64,000 bases of DNA from Salegentibacter sediminis (GTDB taxonomy: Bacteria > Bacteroidota > Bacteroidia > Flavobacteriales > Flavobacteriaceae). Of this stretch, positions 1-9,142 are shown piece after piece. Position 1 is the stretch's first letter. The number at the start of each line of letters is the position of its first letter. The position numbers were made by a program, and so were the translations under genes. The notes beneath the pieces are model-generated. The model was not told the DNA's origin. It saw only the letters and a program-made list of their open reading frames with translations, and searched no databases. The stretch covers positions 744,001 to 808,000 of the forward strand of contig NZ_MSJR01000001.1 of NCBI RefSeq assembly GCF_002078605.1, given 5' to 3'.

Positions 1-18
1 AACCAAACATTTAATTTT

Positions 19-1263
19 ATGATTTTACAAAAACTCAGGCCTTTAGCAGTTACTGTTATGGCCGCAGCATTCATGTTCTCCTGTTCCCAGGATAAGGAGG
101 AAAACCAAAGTCTGGAAGAGCAGCAGGTAGCTCCTTCCAATTCCGAAATTATTCAGGGCCAATACATCGTGGTTTTTAACACCGATGTGACAGGTGATGA
201 AGCTGCAAAGTATCCTGACAGCTATGCAAAAGCCCAGGAATCGGTTAAAGCTAAAACCGAAAAACTTTTAAAAGAAAGCGCTATTGAAGATGCCGACATT
301 TTTGCGGTATACAGTAAAGTGTTAAATGGAGCTGCAATGAAATTAACTGCGGAACAAGTGGAACGCCTTCGCGGAAAAAAAGAAGTGTCTTATATTGAAG
401 AAGACAGGATTGTAACTTTCGCTCCACCTTGTGGTACACCAAACGGTGGCCCATGTGATGGTGACGGCGGTGGAGATGGTGGAGGTAGTACCGGCCAGGA
501 GACTCCCTTTGGTATCACCCGCGTAAACGGAGTAGCAAATTACACCGGTTCGGGAGTGGCCTGGGTAATTGATTCGGGAATAGACCTGGATCACGAAGAC
601 CTTAATGTGGATGCTTCCAGAGGTTTTAATGCCTTTACTTCCGGAAAGGATGGTAAATCTACCGATGATGGTAACGGGCACGGAACACACGTTGCAGGTA
701 CTATCGCTGCACTAAATAATGATATAGGAGTAATTGGGGTTGCACCAGGTGCGACTGTAATTCCGGTAAAAGTTCTTGACAGTCGTGGTAGTGGCTCTTA
801 CTCAGGAGTAATCGCCGGGGTTGATCACGTTGCAGCTAACGGAAACAGCGGAGATGTAGCCAATATGAGCCTTGGAGGACCAACTTCTGATGCTTTGGAT
901 CAGGCTGTACTTTCGGCTTCACAACAAGGGATTAAGTTTGCTCTTGCTGCTGGTAATGAAAGCTCCGATGCTAACACCAGTTCTCCTGCAAGGGTTAACG
1001 GTGCTAATATCGTTACAATTTCAGCAATGGATTCTAATGATAACTGGGCTTCTTTCTCTAACTACGGAAACCCACCCGTAGACTATGCAGCTCCTGGAGT
1101 CGCGATTAAGTCTACCTGGAAAGGTGGTGGATATAATACCATAAGCGGTACCTCTATGGCTTCACCACATGCAGCAGGAGTGTTGTTGCTTGGTAATGCC
1201 AGTACCGATGGTACTGTAAACGGAGATCCAGATGGAAATGCAGATCCAATTATTGTACACTAA
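19..1263 (+). CDS. Subtilisin-like S8 serine protease, lipoprotein
   Basis: Secreted, probably membrane-anchored serine endopeptidase. An N-terminal hydrophobic segment ends in a lipobox-like FSCS (Cys about residue 22). Residues about 45-135 resemble an inhibitor I9 propeptide. A glycine/aspartate-rich linker with two cysteines (about 140-162) joins it to the catalytic domain. The triad is visible: Asp185 in VIDSGID, His221 in GNGHGTHVAGT and Ser379 in GTSMASPHAAG. About 35 residues follow the serine, as in proteinase K-type enzymes, so the protein looks complete. The ATG at 19 gives the full signal peptide. A terminator follows directly, so it is probably monocistronic. The substrate is unknown; processing of exported proteins or scavenging are both possible. 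Confidence 0.93.
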   Translation: MILQKLRPLAVTVMAAAFMFSCSQDKEENQSLEEQQVAPSNSEIIQGQYIVVFNTDVTGDEAAKYPDSYAKAQESVKAKTEKLLKESAIEDADIFAVYSKVLNGAAMKLTAEQVERLRGKKEVSYIEEDRIVTFAPPCGTPNGGPCDGDGGGDGGGSTGQETPFGITRVNGVANYTGSGVAWVIDSGIDLDHEDLNVDASRGFNAFTSGKDGKSTDDGNGHGTHVAGTIAALNNDIGVIGVAPGATVIPVKVLDSRGSGSYSGVIAGVDHVAANGNSGDVANMSLGGPTSDALDQAVLSASQQGIKFALAAGNESSDANTSSPARVNGANIVTISAMDSNDNWASFSNYGNPPVDYAAPGVAIKSTWKGGGYNTISGTSMASPHAAGVLLLGNASTDGTVNGDPDGNADPIIVH

Positions 1264-1281
1264 GAAATTAAATAGATCATT

Positions 1282-1312
1282 AAAAGCATCGGTTTTACCG
1301 GTGCTTTTTTTG
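1282..1312 (+). terminator. Rho-independent terminator after the S8 protease
   Basis: An 11-bp stem with one G-T wobble (AAAGCATCGGT / ACCGGTGCTTT), a 3-nt loop and a T-run start 19 bases after the stop codon. Confidence 0.85.
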
Positions 1313-1423
1313 TTGATATACGTTTAGCCGTTTTTTTGCGTTAAAAAGATATAGAGTATTATTCTATTATTTTATTTAATTGATATATTTACCCGGGAAG
1401 TTAAGACCGATAAATCTACATTT

Positions 1424-2113
1424 ATGAACAAAAGTTTTTTACCCATTTTAATTGGGCTAATGTTTTTCAGCCTTTCTTCAAATGCTCAGGAATATAGTTT
1501 TGGAGTGAAAGGGGGTGGTAATTATGTAATGGGAGGATCCATTACCGGCGAAAATTCAGGAGTAGGCAATTTTGATGGCACCGTGGAAGCTGATCCTGAA
1601 TTTGGATTTCACGCCGGGGTTTTCTTTCAGTTGAAATTTGGTAAATTCTTCATCAGGCCGGAAGCGATGTATCACACTATGGGAACTACCTTCGAATTTC
1701 CAACGCAGCCTTCTGCTTACGAGGTGGAGAAATTAAGTATCCCGCTTCTTTTTGGTTATAATATTTGGGGCCCAATAGATATCTATGCGGGACCTGCCTA
1801 CCAGAATGTTATGAGTTCCTCCCTGGAAGGTACCGAACCACCAGATCAGGTTATCGTGGCGCAGAATACTCCGTTGGCAGCTCAGGCAGGGGTGAAAGTC
1901 AATTTCGGAAGGTTTGAATTTGACCTGAGGTATGACCGTACTCTTGCTTCTAAGGAAACCCAGAATATAGACATAGTTAGGGCGGAATATGGAATTAATA
2001 AAGGTTATTTTACCGATACCCGTCTTAACCAGGTGCTTTTAAGTATAGGCTTTAAAATAGGGGATAGTGAGTCTAATCCGGGTAGACGCCGTGGCAAAGG
2101 TTGCTATTTCTAA
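1424..2113 (+). CDS. Outer membrane beta-barrel protein (PorT-like)
   Basis: Probable small outer-membrane beta-barrel. A signal peptide (residues 1-21, ending SSNAQ) is followed by alternating amphipathic strands beginning YSFGVKGGGNY. The pattern and size (229 aa) fit the PorT-like barrel families common in Bacteroidota. Typical motifs are FGFHAGVFFQ, FIRPEAMY, LLFGYNI and a strand-like end VLLSIGFKIG, followed by a short basic tail. It stands alone between two terminators. No ligand or specific function can be inferred. Confidence 0.8.
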   Translation: MNKSFLPILIGLMFFSLSSNAQEYSFGVKGGGNYVMGGSITGENSGVGNFDGTVEADPEFGFHAGVFFQLKFGKFFIRPEAMYHTMGTTFEFPTQPSAYEVEKLSIPLLFGYNIWGPIDIYAGPAYQNVMSSSLEGTEPPDQVIVAQNTPLAAQAGVKVNFGRFEFDLRYDRTLASKETQNIDIVRAEYGINKGYFTDTRLNQVLLSIGFKIGDSESNPGRRRGKGCYF

Positions 2114-2133
2114 TAACAAAAATATAAATATAG

Positions 2134-2172
2134 AAAGCCTCAGTTTCGAGATTCGGAATTGAGGCTTTTTTT
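2134..2172 (+). terminator. Rho-independent terminator
   Basis: AAAGCCTCA pairs with TGAGGCTTT around a loop, followed by a T-run; it lies 20 bases after the barrel gene. Confidence 0.85.
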
Positions 2173-2269
2173 ATTAGGAAAAACTTAAAAAAACCGGGCT
2201 TATTTTGTTATTTTGTATGGCACTCAATTGTTTACAAGAGAGCGTGATTTTTGATTAATCCCGATTGCT

Positions 2270-2956
2270 ATGAAAGATCTATTTTCCATTAAGCCTGAAA
2301 AAAGGAAACGCCTTATATTGTTGCTTAGTCTTTTTTTTGCTCTTATTCTTATTGCTGAATTGATTGAGAATAAAAACCTTCAAAAAATCGATAACGATTT
2401 TTCTTCCCTGTATGAAGATAGGTTGATCCCCGCTTCGCAAATGTATATGCTTTCCGATCTTCTTCACGAAAAGCAACTCATCTTTGAACACCTTAACGAC
2501 AATAACTTTAGAATTGCGTCTACTGATCTCGAAAAGATAAAGGAGGAGAACAGGGAGATAAATAATATTCTGGCAGCATATGAAACTACTTATCTGGTGG
2601 AGGAGGAAGTAGAACATCTGTCAAATTTTAAAGCTAATCTAAAGGCTTACCAGGAGGTGGAGACTGAGATTCTTTATCATCTTGAGAATAAAAATTTTGG
2701 GGTGGCCCAGGGACTAATCAACACCAGAGGGAGAAAGCTTTTTGATAATGCTAATACTCATTTAAACCGACTTGCAGAGATACAGCCGGAAGTAGGCAGA
2801 GAATTACTGGCTCATTATCGTTCCAGTTTTGGGAGTTCCAGTTTGTTGTATTACTTTAAAATTGCGATTACGCTGCTTTTTGGGGTTTTTGTTTTACGCC
2901 TGCTTGGCCTGGTGAATCTGGTGAGTCAGCCAAAACAGAAATTCGAGCTCAATTAG
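2270..2956 (+). CDS. Membrane protein with a 4-helix-bundle (MCP-type) sensor-like domain
   Basis: 228-aa protein with one membrane helix near the N-terminus (about 14-31) and a second near the C-terminus (about 192-212). Between them are about 160 residues of charged, helical sequence. That plan resembles the periplasmic four-helix bundle (4HB_MCP) sensor of chemoreceptors and histidine kinases, but there is no HAMP, kinase or methyl-accepting part. Its stop codon overlaps the stop codon of the convergent polymerase gene (TAG at 2954-2956 against TAA at 2953-2955). A role as a standalone sensor or accessory membrane protein is inference. Confidence 0.6.
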   Translation: MKDLFSIKPEKRKRLILLLSLFFALILIAELIENKNLQKIDNDFSSLYEDRLIPASQMYMLSDLLHEKQLIFEHLNDNNFRIASTDLEKIKEENREINNILAAYETTYLVEEEVEHLSNFKANLKAYQEVETEILYHLENKNFGVAQGLINTRGRKLFDNANTHLNRLAEIQPEVGRELLAHYRSSFGSSSLLYYFKIAITLLFGVFVLRLLGLVNLVSQPKQKFELN

Positions 2957-5922
2957 TAAACAGCTGCGACCAGGCGGGGATCGCTTAAAACAGGCTGTCT
3001 TTCTATCGATTTTACCTGCAGGGAAAGATAACCTAATTCATTTACTACCCTGCCCTTACACAGGTAAATGCCCTTAGCTCTTACCGGATATTTTTCGGCT
3101 ATATTGGGGAAATGCACCGTGTCGAAAACATCATCGTTTTTATCGAAAAAAGTTCCGAAATACATATACCGCCCATTAATGGTTGCTGTTTTCTTCAGGG
3201 TAATGAGGTTTCCATAGATACTAACTTCCTTCCCTACATAAGCTTTTAATTGGCCAGCCATTACCGAGGCCTTCATTTTATATTTCAGCAATCTAAACCG
3301 ACTGCACAGCGGAAACCCGAGAAGTTCTATCTCGTCGTAGGCATCTATCAATTCGGAATAAGAGAATTCAGGTAACTCAAAATCTTTATGCGGAGGTTTG
3401 AACAACACCGCCTGCGAGGTTCTGGCTTTGGTTTTGTTGAGTTTGAAGTGGGCTTTCCATAACAGTTGATGTTTGTCTGTGCCTGTAAATCTGAAGGCAT
3501 TGATGCGCAGGAGAATGCTAAGTTGTTCGATGGAAATGCTTACCCGATCTATAAATTCATCAAAGGATTTAAACTCCCCAAAAAACTGGCGATTCTCCAG
3601 GATCTTCTGAATGCTTTTGAGCTCAAGTTCTTTTAGGTACCCAAAGCCAAGGTAGACATCTTTTCCGTAGATTACTGTGGGGTGGTCGCTTTTATTGATA
3701 CAGGGCGGATGGATGTTGCCGCCACATCTTTTTATTTCCTTGAGGTAGGTTTCCACGTCATAAAATCCGCCACCGTTGTTTAGTGCCGCCACCATAAATT
3801 CCAACGGGAAGTAGCGCTTTAAATAAAGGCTCTGGTAGCTTTCTACCGCATAAGAAGCCGAGTGGCCCTTCGGAAAGGCATAGCCGGCAAAAGAAGCGAT
3901 TTGTTCCCAAACTTCCTCTATCAGGTATTCTTCATAGCCTTTTTTAAGACAATTCTCTCTGAAAGTAGTTTTGATGCGCAGGAGGTCTTCCTGCAGGTAT
4001 TTCTTCCCGCTCATGCCACGTCGTAATACATCGGCATCGTCAAAATTAAGATCAGCGAAGTGGTGAGCTACTTTCATCACATCTTCCTGGTACACCATTA
4101 CTCCATAAGTGTCGGGCATAATTTTTAGCAACACGGGGTGAGCCTCCTTCCTTTTCTCCGGATTCCTGTGACGCTGAATATACTCTTCCTTCATCCCTCC
4201 GCTGGAGACCCCCGGTCGTATCACCGAGCTCGCTGCCACCAGATTCATATAATCCTGAGTCTGCAGTTTGATAAGTAGCCCCCGCATGGCAGGAGATTCT
4301 ACATAGAAAACTCCCATACAATCTCCTTTCTTCAGCAGGGAATTGATCTTGGGGTCTTCCTTGAAAAGCTGTATATTTTCAATGTCTTCTATTTTTGCCT
4401 CCGGCTGGTTTTCTTTGATGATCTCAATAGCATCGGTGATCTTGGAGAGTCCGCGCTGGGCGAGGATGTCGAATTTATGGATGCCTACATCTTCGCAAAC
4501 ATTCATATCTATTTGCAGCGTTCTAAAACCTTTGGGTGGTAAAAAAGTAGCACAATAATTATAAACGGAATCATCGAGGATGGCGATTCCGCCGGAATGC
4601 ACGCTTAAATAATTGGGAAAACCTTCAATAAGAGCGCTATACCTCAGTACCAGTTTCTGGGTTTCGTCCAGTTCTTTAAGTTCAAAATAGCCCGATGCCA
4701 GTTTGTCGATCTCTTCTTTAGGAAGTCCGAAAACCTTGCCGAGTTCCCGGGCCACCGCGCGGCGTTTAAAAGTGACGTAGGTGGTTAGCAGGGCTGTGTT
4801 TTCATATTTTCTGAAGATATAGGAGGTTACCTCGTTGCGGTCTTTCCACGAAAAATCTATATCGAAATCGGGCGGCGAATTACGGTAGGCATTGATGAAA
4901 CGCTCAAAATAGAGGTCAAGTTCAATGGGATCTACATTGGTAACCCCAATGATATAAGCTACAATGGAATTGGCTCCGCTGCCCCGACCAATGAACGGGA
5001 AATTCCTGGATCGGGCATATTCCACGATGTCGAGATTGATGAGGAAATAGGGCGTGAAATTGAGGGCGGTGATGGCTTTGAGTTCTTTTTCCACCCGTTC
5101 CAAGATTTCCTGAGTGGGGCTTGGGTATCGTTTTGACAAACGTTCATAGCAAAGCTCCCGTAGCTTATTAATATCATCAGGTTTATTATTTCCGAAGACC
5201 TGCAGGTTGCGGTTGATGCGGTTTGCGCCAAAATCGAAGTTTACGCGGCAGGACTGCATCAGCTTCCTGGTGTTTTCTATGATGTACGGGAAATCTTCAA
5301 ATTCCTTTAAAAGCTCCTCTTCGGGAAACATTTTTTGAGAAAAAGGAGCCTGTTCCTCTTTTGGAAGTTTACTCAGCAAGGTATTATTGTCTATGGCCCG
5401 AAGGAGTCGGTGTGCGTTGTAATCTTTTTTACTTCGGAAGCTCACGCTTTGGAGAAGCACCAGCTTATCTTCGAAGTTCAGGTATTCTGAGAATTTTAAT
5501 TTCCGAAGGCGTTCCGCAGAAACCCCGATAAATTCATTAGTGCGGAAGTGAATTTTCTTCCTGCTCATCACTTTTTCAAGAGGGTAGATGATGAAGCATT
5601 CCGGGAGTTCAGGAGCATCTGCGGGAAAATCTTTTTTCTGATGAAGCTGTTCAGCAAGATGTGTATTGAGTTCCCTGAAGCCGGTATTGTTCGCGGCTAT
5701 CCCCACATATTGCTGATCTACACCATTTCTGAAATCTATCCCGATAATTGGCGTGATTTGATATTGCGGGGCCTGTTTAATAAAATCCAGGCAGGCCGAA
5801 GTGTTGTTAATATCGGTTAAAGCCAGAGTAGAAACGGCATTTTTTTGTGCAAGCTTGCAGAGTTTCTCTACAGAAAAGGTTCCGTAGCGCAGGGAATAAT
5901 ATGTGTGGCAGTTGAGGTACAT
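2953..5922 (-). CDS. dnaE2: DNA polymerase III alpha subunit, error-prone DnaE2-like
   Basis: C-family DNA polymerase of 989 aa, shorter than a replicative DnaE (about 1,150-1,500 aa). An N-terminal PHP domain (about 1-200) begins LNCHTYYSLRYG. The palm carries the catalytic acidic motif PDFDIDF (Asp352, Asp354), with the third Asp probably Asp485 in HKFDILAQRG. Finger and helix-hairpin-helix regions follow, and an OB-fold-like segment lies at about 885-975. The ATG overlaps the stop of the upstream Y-family polymerase gene (TAATG), implying translational coupling. The pairing resembles the imuB-dnaE2 mutasome of other bacteria, so the likely role is damage-induced translesion synthesis. No imuA or lexA-type gene lies beside it. 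Confidence 0.9.
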   Translation of the reverse strand: MYLNCHTYYSLRYGTFSVEKLCKLAQKNAVSTLALTDINNTSACLDFIKQAPQYQITPIIGIDFRNGVDQQYVGIAANNTGFRELNTHLAEQLHQKKDFPADAPELPECFIIYPLEKVMSRKKIHFRTNEFIGVSAERLRKLKFSEYLNFEDKLVLLQSVSFRSKKDYNAHRLLRAIDNNTLLSKLPKEEQAPFSQKMFPEEELLKEFEDFPYIIENTRKLMQSCRVNFDFGANRINRNLQVFGNNKPDDINKLRELCYERLSKRYPSPTQEILERVEKELKAITALNFTPYFLINLDIVEYARSRNFPFIGRGSGANSIVAYIIGVTNVDPIELDLYFERFINAYRNSPPDFDIDFSWKDRNEVTSYIFRKYENTALLTTYVTFKRRAVARELGKVFGLPKEEIDKLASGYFELKELDETQKLVLRYSALIEGFPNYLSVHSGGIAILDDSVYNYCATFLPPKGFRTLQIDMNVCEDVGIHKFDILAQRGLSKITDAIEIIKENQPEAKIEDIENIQLFKEDPKINSLLKKGDCMGVFYVESPAMRGLLIKLQTQDYMNLVAASSVIRPGVSSGGMKEEYIQRHRNPEKRKEAHPVLLKIMPDTYGVMVYQEDVMKVAHHFADLNFDDADVLRRGMSGKKYLQEDLLRIKTTFRENCLKKGYEEYLIEEVWEQIASFAGYAFPKGHSASYAVESYQSLYLKRYFPLEFMVAALNNGGGFYDVETYLKEIKRCGGNIHPPCINKSDHPTVIYGKDVYLGFGYLKELELKSIQKILENRQFFGEFKSFDEFIDRVSISIEQLSILLRINAFRFTGTDKHQLLWKAHFKLNKTKARTSQAVLFKPPHKDFELPEFSYSELIDAYDEIELLGFPLCSRFRLLKYKMKASVMAGQLKAYVGKEVSIYGNLITLKKTATINGRYMYFGTFFDKNDDVFDTVHFPNIAEKYPVRAKGIYLCKGRVVNELGYLSLQVKSIERQPVLSDPRLVAAVY

Positions 5923-7139
5923 TATTGTTTTCTATGGGCCAGAACTATCGGCGGGGCGCCATCAAAAGCATTCCCCATTCTACCGATGGTTTTTGTGCCT
6001 AAAGTGATGGCCCGCATCACGCTGTGTTCCCCAAATTTATTGCGAATACGATCTATGGAATTGTAGAGGTTCAGCATTTCTTCAGAATCATCGAAGAGAT
6101 TGATCTGGTAATTTCCGCCTACGATCCCGCTGAATCTCACTCCTATAAGCCTTATCAACAAGCGGCGGGAATAAAGTTGTTGAAAGAGTTGTTCCACCTT
6201 TGGAATGAGAATATGATCGGCACTGGTATAAGGAATTTTGATCTGTTTGCTTTGCGTCTGAAAATCGGAATATCTGATCTTTACGCTCACCTGGCTGGTG
6301 AGTTTATTTCCTTTTCTAAGCTGATAGGCCAGGCTCTCTGTCATGGCTACCAGGGTGGCGTGTAACCTTACCACATCTATGGTATCGCGACCAAAGGTAC
6401 GTTCGGTAGAGATAGATTTTCTCTCGTGAAAAGGGATGATAGGGGGATTGTCTATGCCGTGGGCCCTTTTCCATATCGTGCGGCCGTTTTTGCCCAAAAC
6501 GCTTTCCAGCATTTCTACGGGCATTTGCTGGATGGTTTCAATTTTATAAATGCCCAGGTTCATTAGGGTTTGATAGGTTTTATTGCCTATCATCGGGATC
6601 TTGTTTACGGCGAGAGGCGCCAGGAAATTCCGTTCGTTGCCCTGGGCGACGATACTTTCAGCATTGGGTTTTGCTTCGCCGGTGGCGATTTTTGAAACGA
6701 TCTTGTTCTGCGATAAGCCAAAAGAGATGGGGAGGCCACTCTCTTTTATAATACTTTGGCGAAGCTCTTTAGCGAATTTCTCTATTCCGAAGAACTTGTC
6801 CATTCCGCTGAGATCGGCATAGAACTCATCTACGCTGGCTTTTTCAAAAGAAGGAACCTGATTTTTAATGATTTCGGTAACCACATGGGAGTGGTGGGTA
6901 TAGGTACTGGCATTTCCTTTTATAACAGTAGCCTGGGGGCAAAGCTGCCGGGCTACTTTCATAGACATTCCGGAGAAGACCCCAAATTTACGCGTCTCGT
7001 AACTCGAAGCAGCTACCACCCCGCGGTCTCCCATGCCACCTACGATAAGCGGACGGTTGTTTAATTTGCTGTTGTGCAAACGTTCTACCGACACAAAAAA
7101 TGTGTCCAAATCCAGATGTAAGATAGACTTTTTATTCAT
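5922..7139 (-). CDS. dinB: Y-family DNA polymerase (Pol IV/DinB-like, ImuB-like partner)
   Basis: 405-aa Y-family translesion polymerase. The N-terminal motif LHLDLDTFFVSVE supplies the first metal ligand (Asp10), and ASVDEFYADL gives Asp104-Glu105, so the active site looks intact. A helix-hairpin-helix thumb (NKIPMIGNKTYQTLMNLGI) and a little-finger domain (about 230-345) follow. This differs from classical ImuB, which has usually lost the catalytic acids. It is the first gene of a two-gene operon with the DnaE2-like polymerase (one-base overlap). The 208-bp upstream region has no LexA box that I can recognise. Confidence 0.9.
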   Translation of the reverse strand: MNKKSILHLDLDTFFVSVERLHNSKLNNRPLIVGGMGDRGVVAASSYETRKFGVFSGMSMKVARQLCPQATVIKGNASTYTHHSHVVTEIIKNQVPSFEKASVDEFYADLSGMDKFFGIEKFAKELRQSIIKESGLPISFGLSQNKIVSKIATGEAKPNAESIVAQGNERNFLAPLAVNKIPMIGNKTYQTLMNLGIYKIETIQQMPVEMLESVLGKNGRTIWKRAHGIDNPPIIPFHERKSISTERTFGRDTIDVVRLHATLVAMTESLAYQLRKGNKLTSQVSVKIRYSDFQTQSKQIKIPYTSADHILIPKVEQLFQQLYSRRLLIRLIGVRFSGIVGGNYQINLFDDSEEMLNLYNSIDRIRNKFGEHSVMRAITLGTKTIGRMGNAFDGAPPIVLAHRKQ

Positions 7140-7347
7140 TAAAAAAAGGAATTAATCCATTAAATAGGAAATAATCCAAAATTATAAAATTGTGAAGATG
7201 TAGCAGTGGGTTTATGCGTTAAATTTTAAGTGATAAAAACGGCGGGCTGAAAAATAATTTAAGAATTTTTTTTTCCTGAGAAATATCATTCTTTCCAGTG
7301 CATTTATGCGCTAAGTTTATTAGAGATATTAACCTAAAGTAAATATA
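7140..7347. promoter_or_regulatory. Divergent control region with two TTTATGCG motifs
   Basis: AT-rich region between the divergent dinB-like gene and the DUF6799 gene. The octamer TTTATGCG occurs at 7211-7218 (followed by TTAAA) and at 7303-7310 (followed by CTAAG). A third copy lies in another intergenic region at 24603-24610 (followed by CTCAA). Function unknown. Confidence 0.3.
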
Positions 7348-8043
7348 ATGAGGATACTATTTTTATTGGTATTTCTGTTCTTAGGCGTCCAAACAGGGAT
7401 TGCGCAGGACAGGGATCAGGACAAAGACCAGGATCGTGATCAAACACGATTAATGATGGTAGATGGAGATCTTTTACAGATAAGAGATCAGGATCAACAG
7501 CGGTTACAGGACAAAATAACCCTGAATGACGGTACCGTATTAAGTCCGAATGGGGCTTATGTAACCCGCGACGGGAAAAGACTTCGACTTAAAAACGGAG
7601 AATGTCTTGATATGGACGGGGTGAAGTATAACAACGAATATCAGTACCGGTTCAAGGTTCAACAGGAGAATAAAGGCTTATCTGAAGCCCAGATCCAGGA
7701 ACGGAATCAAAATCGTGTGCAATATTCCCGTATAGATGGAGATATGTATCGGATAAGGAATCAGTCGCAAAACCGTGTGCAGGAACAGCTTAACGTGGGA
7801 GATGGGATATCTGTAAGACCAGATGGAACTTACCAGGTTCGCAATCAACAACAAATGCGCCTTCAGGATGGCGAATGTCTGAATATGGATGGTGAGAAAC
7901 TCACCAATATGTATCAGTTTCGTAAAAACATCGCGCAGAAGAATATGATGCAGAACAAGGTACAGAAGAACATGCAAAAAAACGTTCCAAAGAACGTACA
8001 AAAACAGGTTCAGAAAACTCCCCGGAAAGGAAAAAACAATTAA
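7348..8043 (+). CDS. Secreted protein with two DUF6799-like repeats
   Basis: 231-aa exported protein with a signal peptide (1-19, ending GIAQ). An Asp/Gln/Arg-rich stretch (about 20-33) is followed by two homologous repeats of about 55 residues (about 37-92 and 123-180). Each contains a VDGDL/IDGDMYRIRDQ-type start, a PNGAY/PDGTY turn, and an NGEC/DGEC-LDMDG end with one conserved Cys. This is the DUF6799 pattern of Bacteroidota. The basic tail is rich in Asn, Gln, Lys and Met (NKVQKNMQKN-type). A strong terminator follows. Function unknown; the composition suggests an extracellular or periplasmic low-complexity protein. Confidence 0.8.
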   Translation: MRILFLLVFLFLGVQTGIAQDRDQDKDQDRDQTRLMMVDGDLLQIRDQDQQRLQDKITLNDGTVLSPNGAYVTRDGKRLRLKNGECLDMDGVKYNNEYQYRFKVQQENKGLSEAQIQERNQNRVQYSRIDGDMYRIRNQSQNRVQEQLNVGDGISVRPDGTYQVRNQQQMRLQDGECLNMDGEKLTNMYQFRKNIAQKNMMQNKVQKNMQKNVPKNVQKQVQKTPRKGKNN

Positions 8044-8046
8044 TCA

Positions 8047-8083
8047 GAAAGCCGGCAATCAGTTTTGATTGCCGGCTTTCTTT
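8047..8083 (+). terminator. Strong Rho-independent terminator
   Basis: A perfect 15-bp stem (GAAAGCCGGCAATCA / TGATTGCCGGCTTTC) with a 4-nt loop and a short T-run, 4 bases after the DUF6799 gene and 12 bases before the next ATG. Confidence 0.9.
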
Positions 8084-8094
8084 AAATCTTAATT

Positions 8095-8961
8095 ATGAAA
8101 AAGCTACTACTATTCCTCATGATATTTCAGGGGATTGGCTTATGGGCCCAGGCCGATAAAAACCTAAGGGAAGAAAAAAAACAGGAAGGGATTTCCTTTC
8201 TTTTTGCAGACCTTAGTTATTCTAGTGATGCGGTTTTTATGGGAAGAAGAGATTCTGTGGCGGCGCCTTATGTGATGCCGTCTTTAGGATATTACCACCG
8301 TTCCGGTTTTTATGCCGATGCTTCGTTGTCTTACCTGGTAAAAGATGAAAACAGGGTGGATATGGGCTTGCTTAGTGCCGGTTACCGCTTTGATGCAAAT
8401 GGGCTTAACGGAGGGATTTCGGCTACCAAATATTTCTTTAATGAAGACAGTTACAATGTGCAGTCTCAAACCTCCGGAAACCTAATGGCTCTGTTAGGCT
8501 ATGATTTTAATTTCCTGGAATTGAGTGTGACCGGGAGCGCTTATTTCTCTGAAGACGGGGATACCGATTTTTTCGCCGGGCTTATCCTTGATAATACCCT
8601 TAATTTAATTGAAAATAAGCTCACTCTAAACCCTACTTTCAGGTTAAATGCGGGCTCCCAGTATTTCTACCAGGAATATTATCAAACCAGCCGTTTGGGA
8701 AACCGAAAGGGAAAAAACGCTATGCAGCAGGTTCCGGCAGAGACTATAGAGATAGAGGAAGCTTCAAACTTCAATATTCTTTCTGTGGAATTGAGCCTAC
8801 CTGTGTATTACTATCATAATCAATTTATTTTTTCTTTCAGGCCTCATCTTGCATTTCCGCAGGGAGAGAGCAAGATTATTATCCAGGACGCGGTGTATGA
8901 AGAAACTTTAGACGATGTTTTCTATTTTTCAGTGGGAATAGGTTACTGGCTTATTCCATAG
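8095..8961 (+). CDS. Hypothetical outer-membrane beta-barrel protein
   Basis: 288-aa exported protein with a signal peptide (1-19, ending LWAQA). Repeated amphipathic strands such as FADLSYSSDAVF, MPSLGYYHRSGFYADASLSYL and FYFSVGIGYWLIP end in an aromatic residue near the C-terminus, as outer-membrane barrels do. It lies 12 bases after a strong terminator, so its promoter must be read through or sit within a very short region. No family function is recognised. Confidence 0.7.
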   Translation: MKKLLLFLMIFQGIGLWAQADKNLREEKKQEGISFLFADLSYSSDAVFMGRRDSVAAPYVMPSLGYYHRSGFYADASLSYLVKDENRVDMGLLSAGYRFDANGLNGGISATKYFFNEDSYNVQSQTSGNLMALLGYDFNFLELSVTGSAYFSEDGDTDFFAGLILDNTLNLIENKLTLNPTFRLNAGSQYFYQEYYQTSRLGNRKGKNAMQQVPAETIEIEEASNFNILSVELSLPVYYYHNQFIFSFRPHLAFPQGESKIIIQDAVYEETLDDVFYFSVGIGYWLIP

Positions 8962-9142
8962 AAGCTGTCTATTAAAAAACAAATTGCTCTTACTTGTATG
9001 ATCTCCTGCTTATTTTTTGAGAAATGCTGCTTTTGTTTTCTCTTGCATCATAAAATTTTGTGAAAGCTGCCGGACTAAGTTCCTATTGGCTCAAAACTTC
9101 TTAGTTTTAAATTTCTTTCTTAATAACACCAAAACCTAAATT

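Noticed and set aside
4052-4321. Long reading frames inside dnaE2, gapN, susC and the multi-PAS genes on other frames
   Set aside because: They lie fully within well-supported genes and show no domain or signal of their own.
7140-7347. LexA/SOS box before the polymerase operon
   Set aside because: No recognisable inverted repeat of that kind was found.
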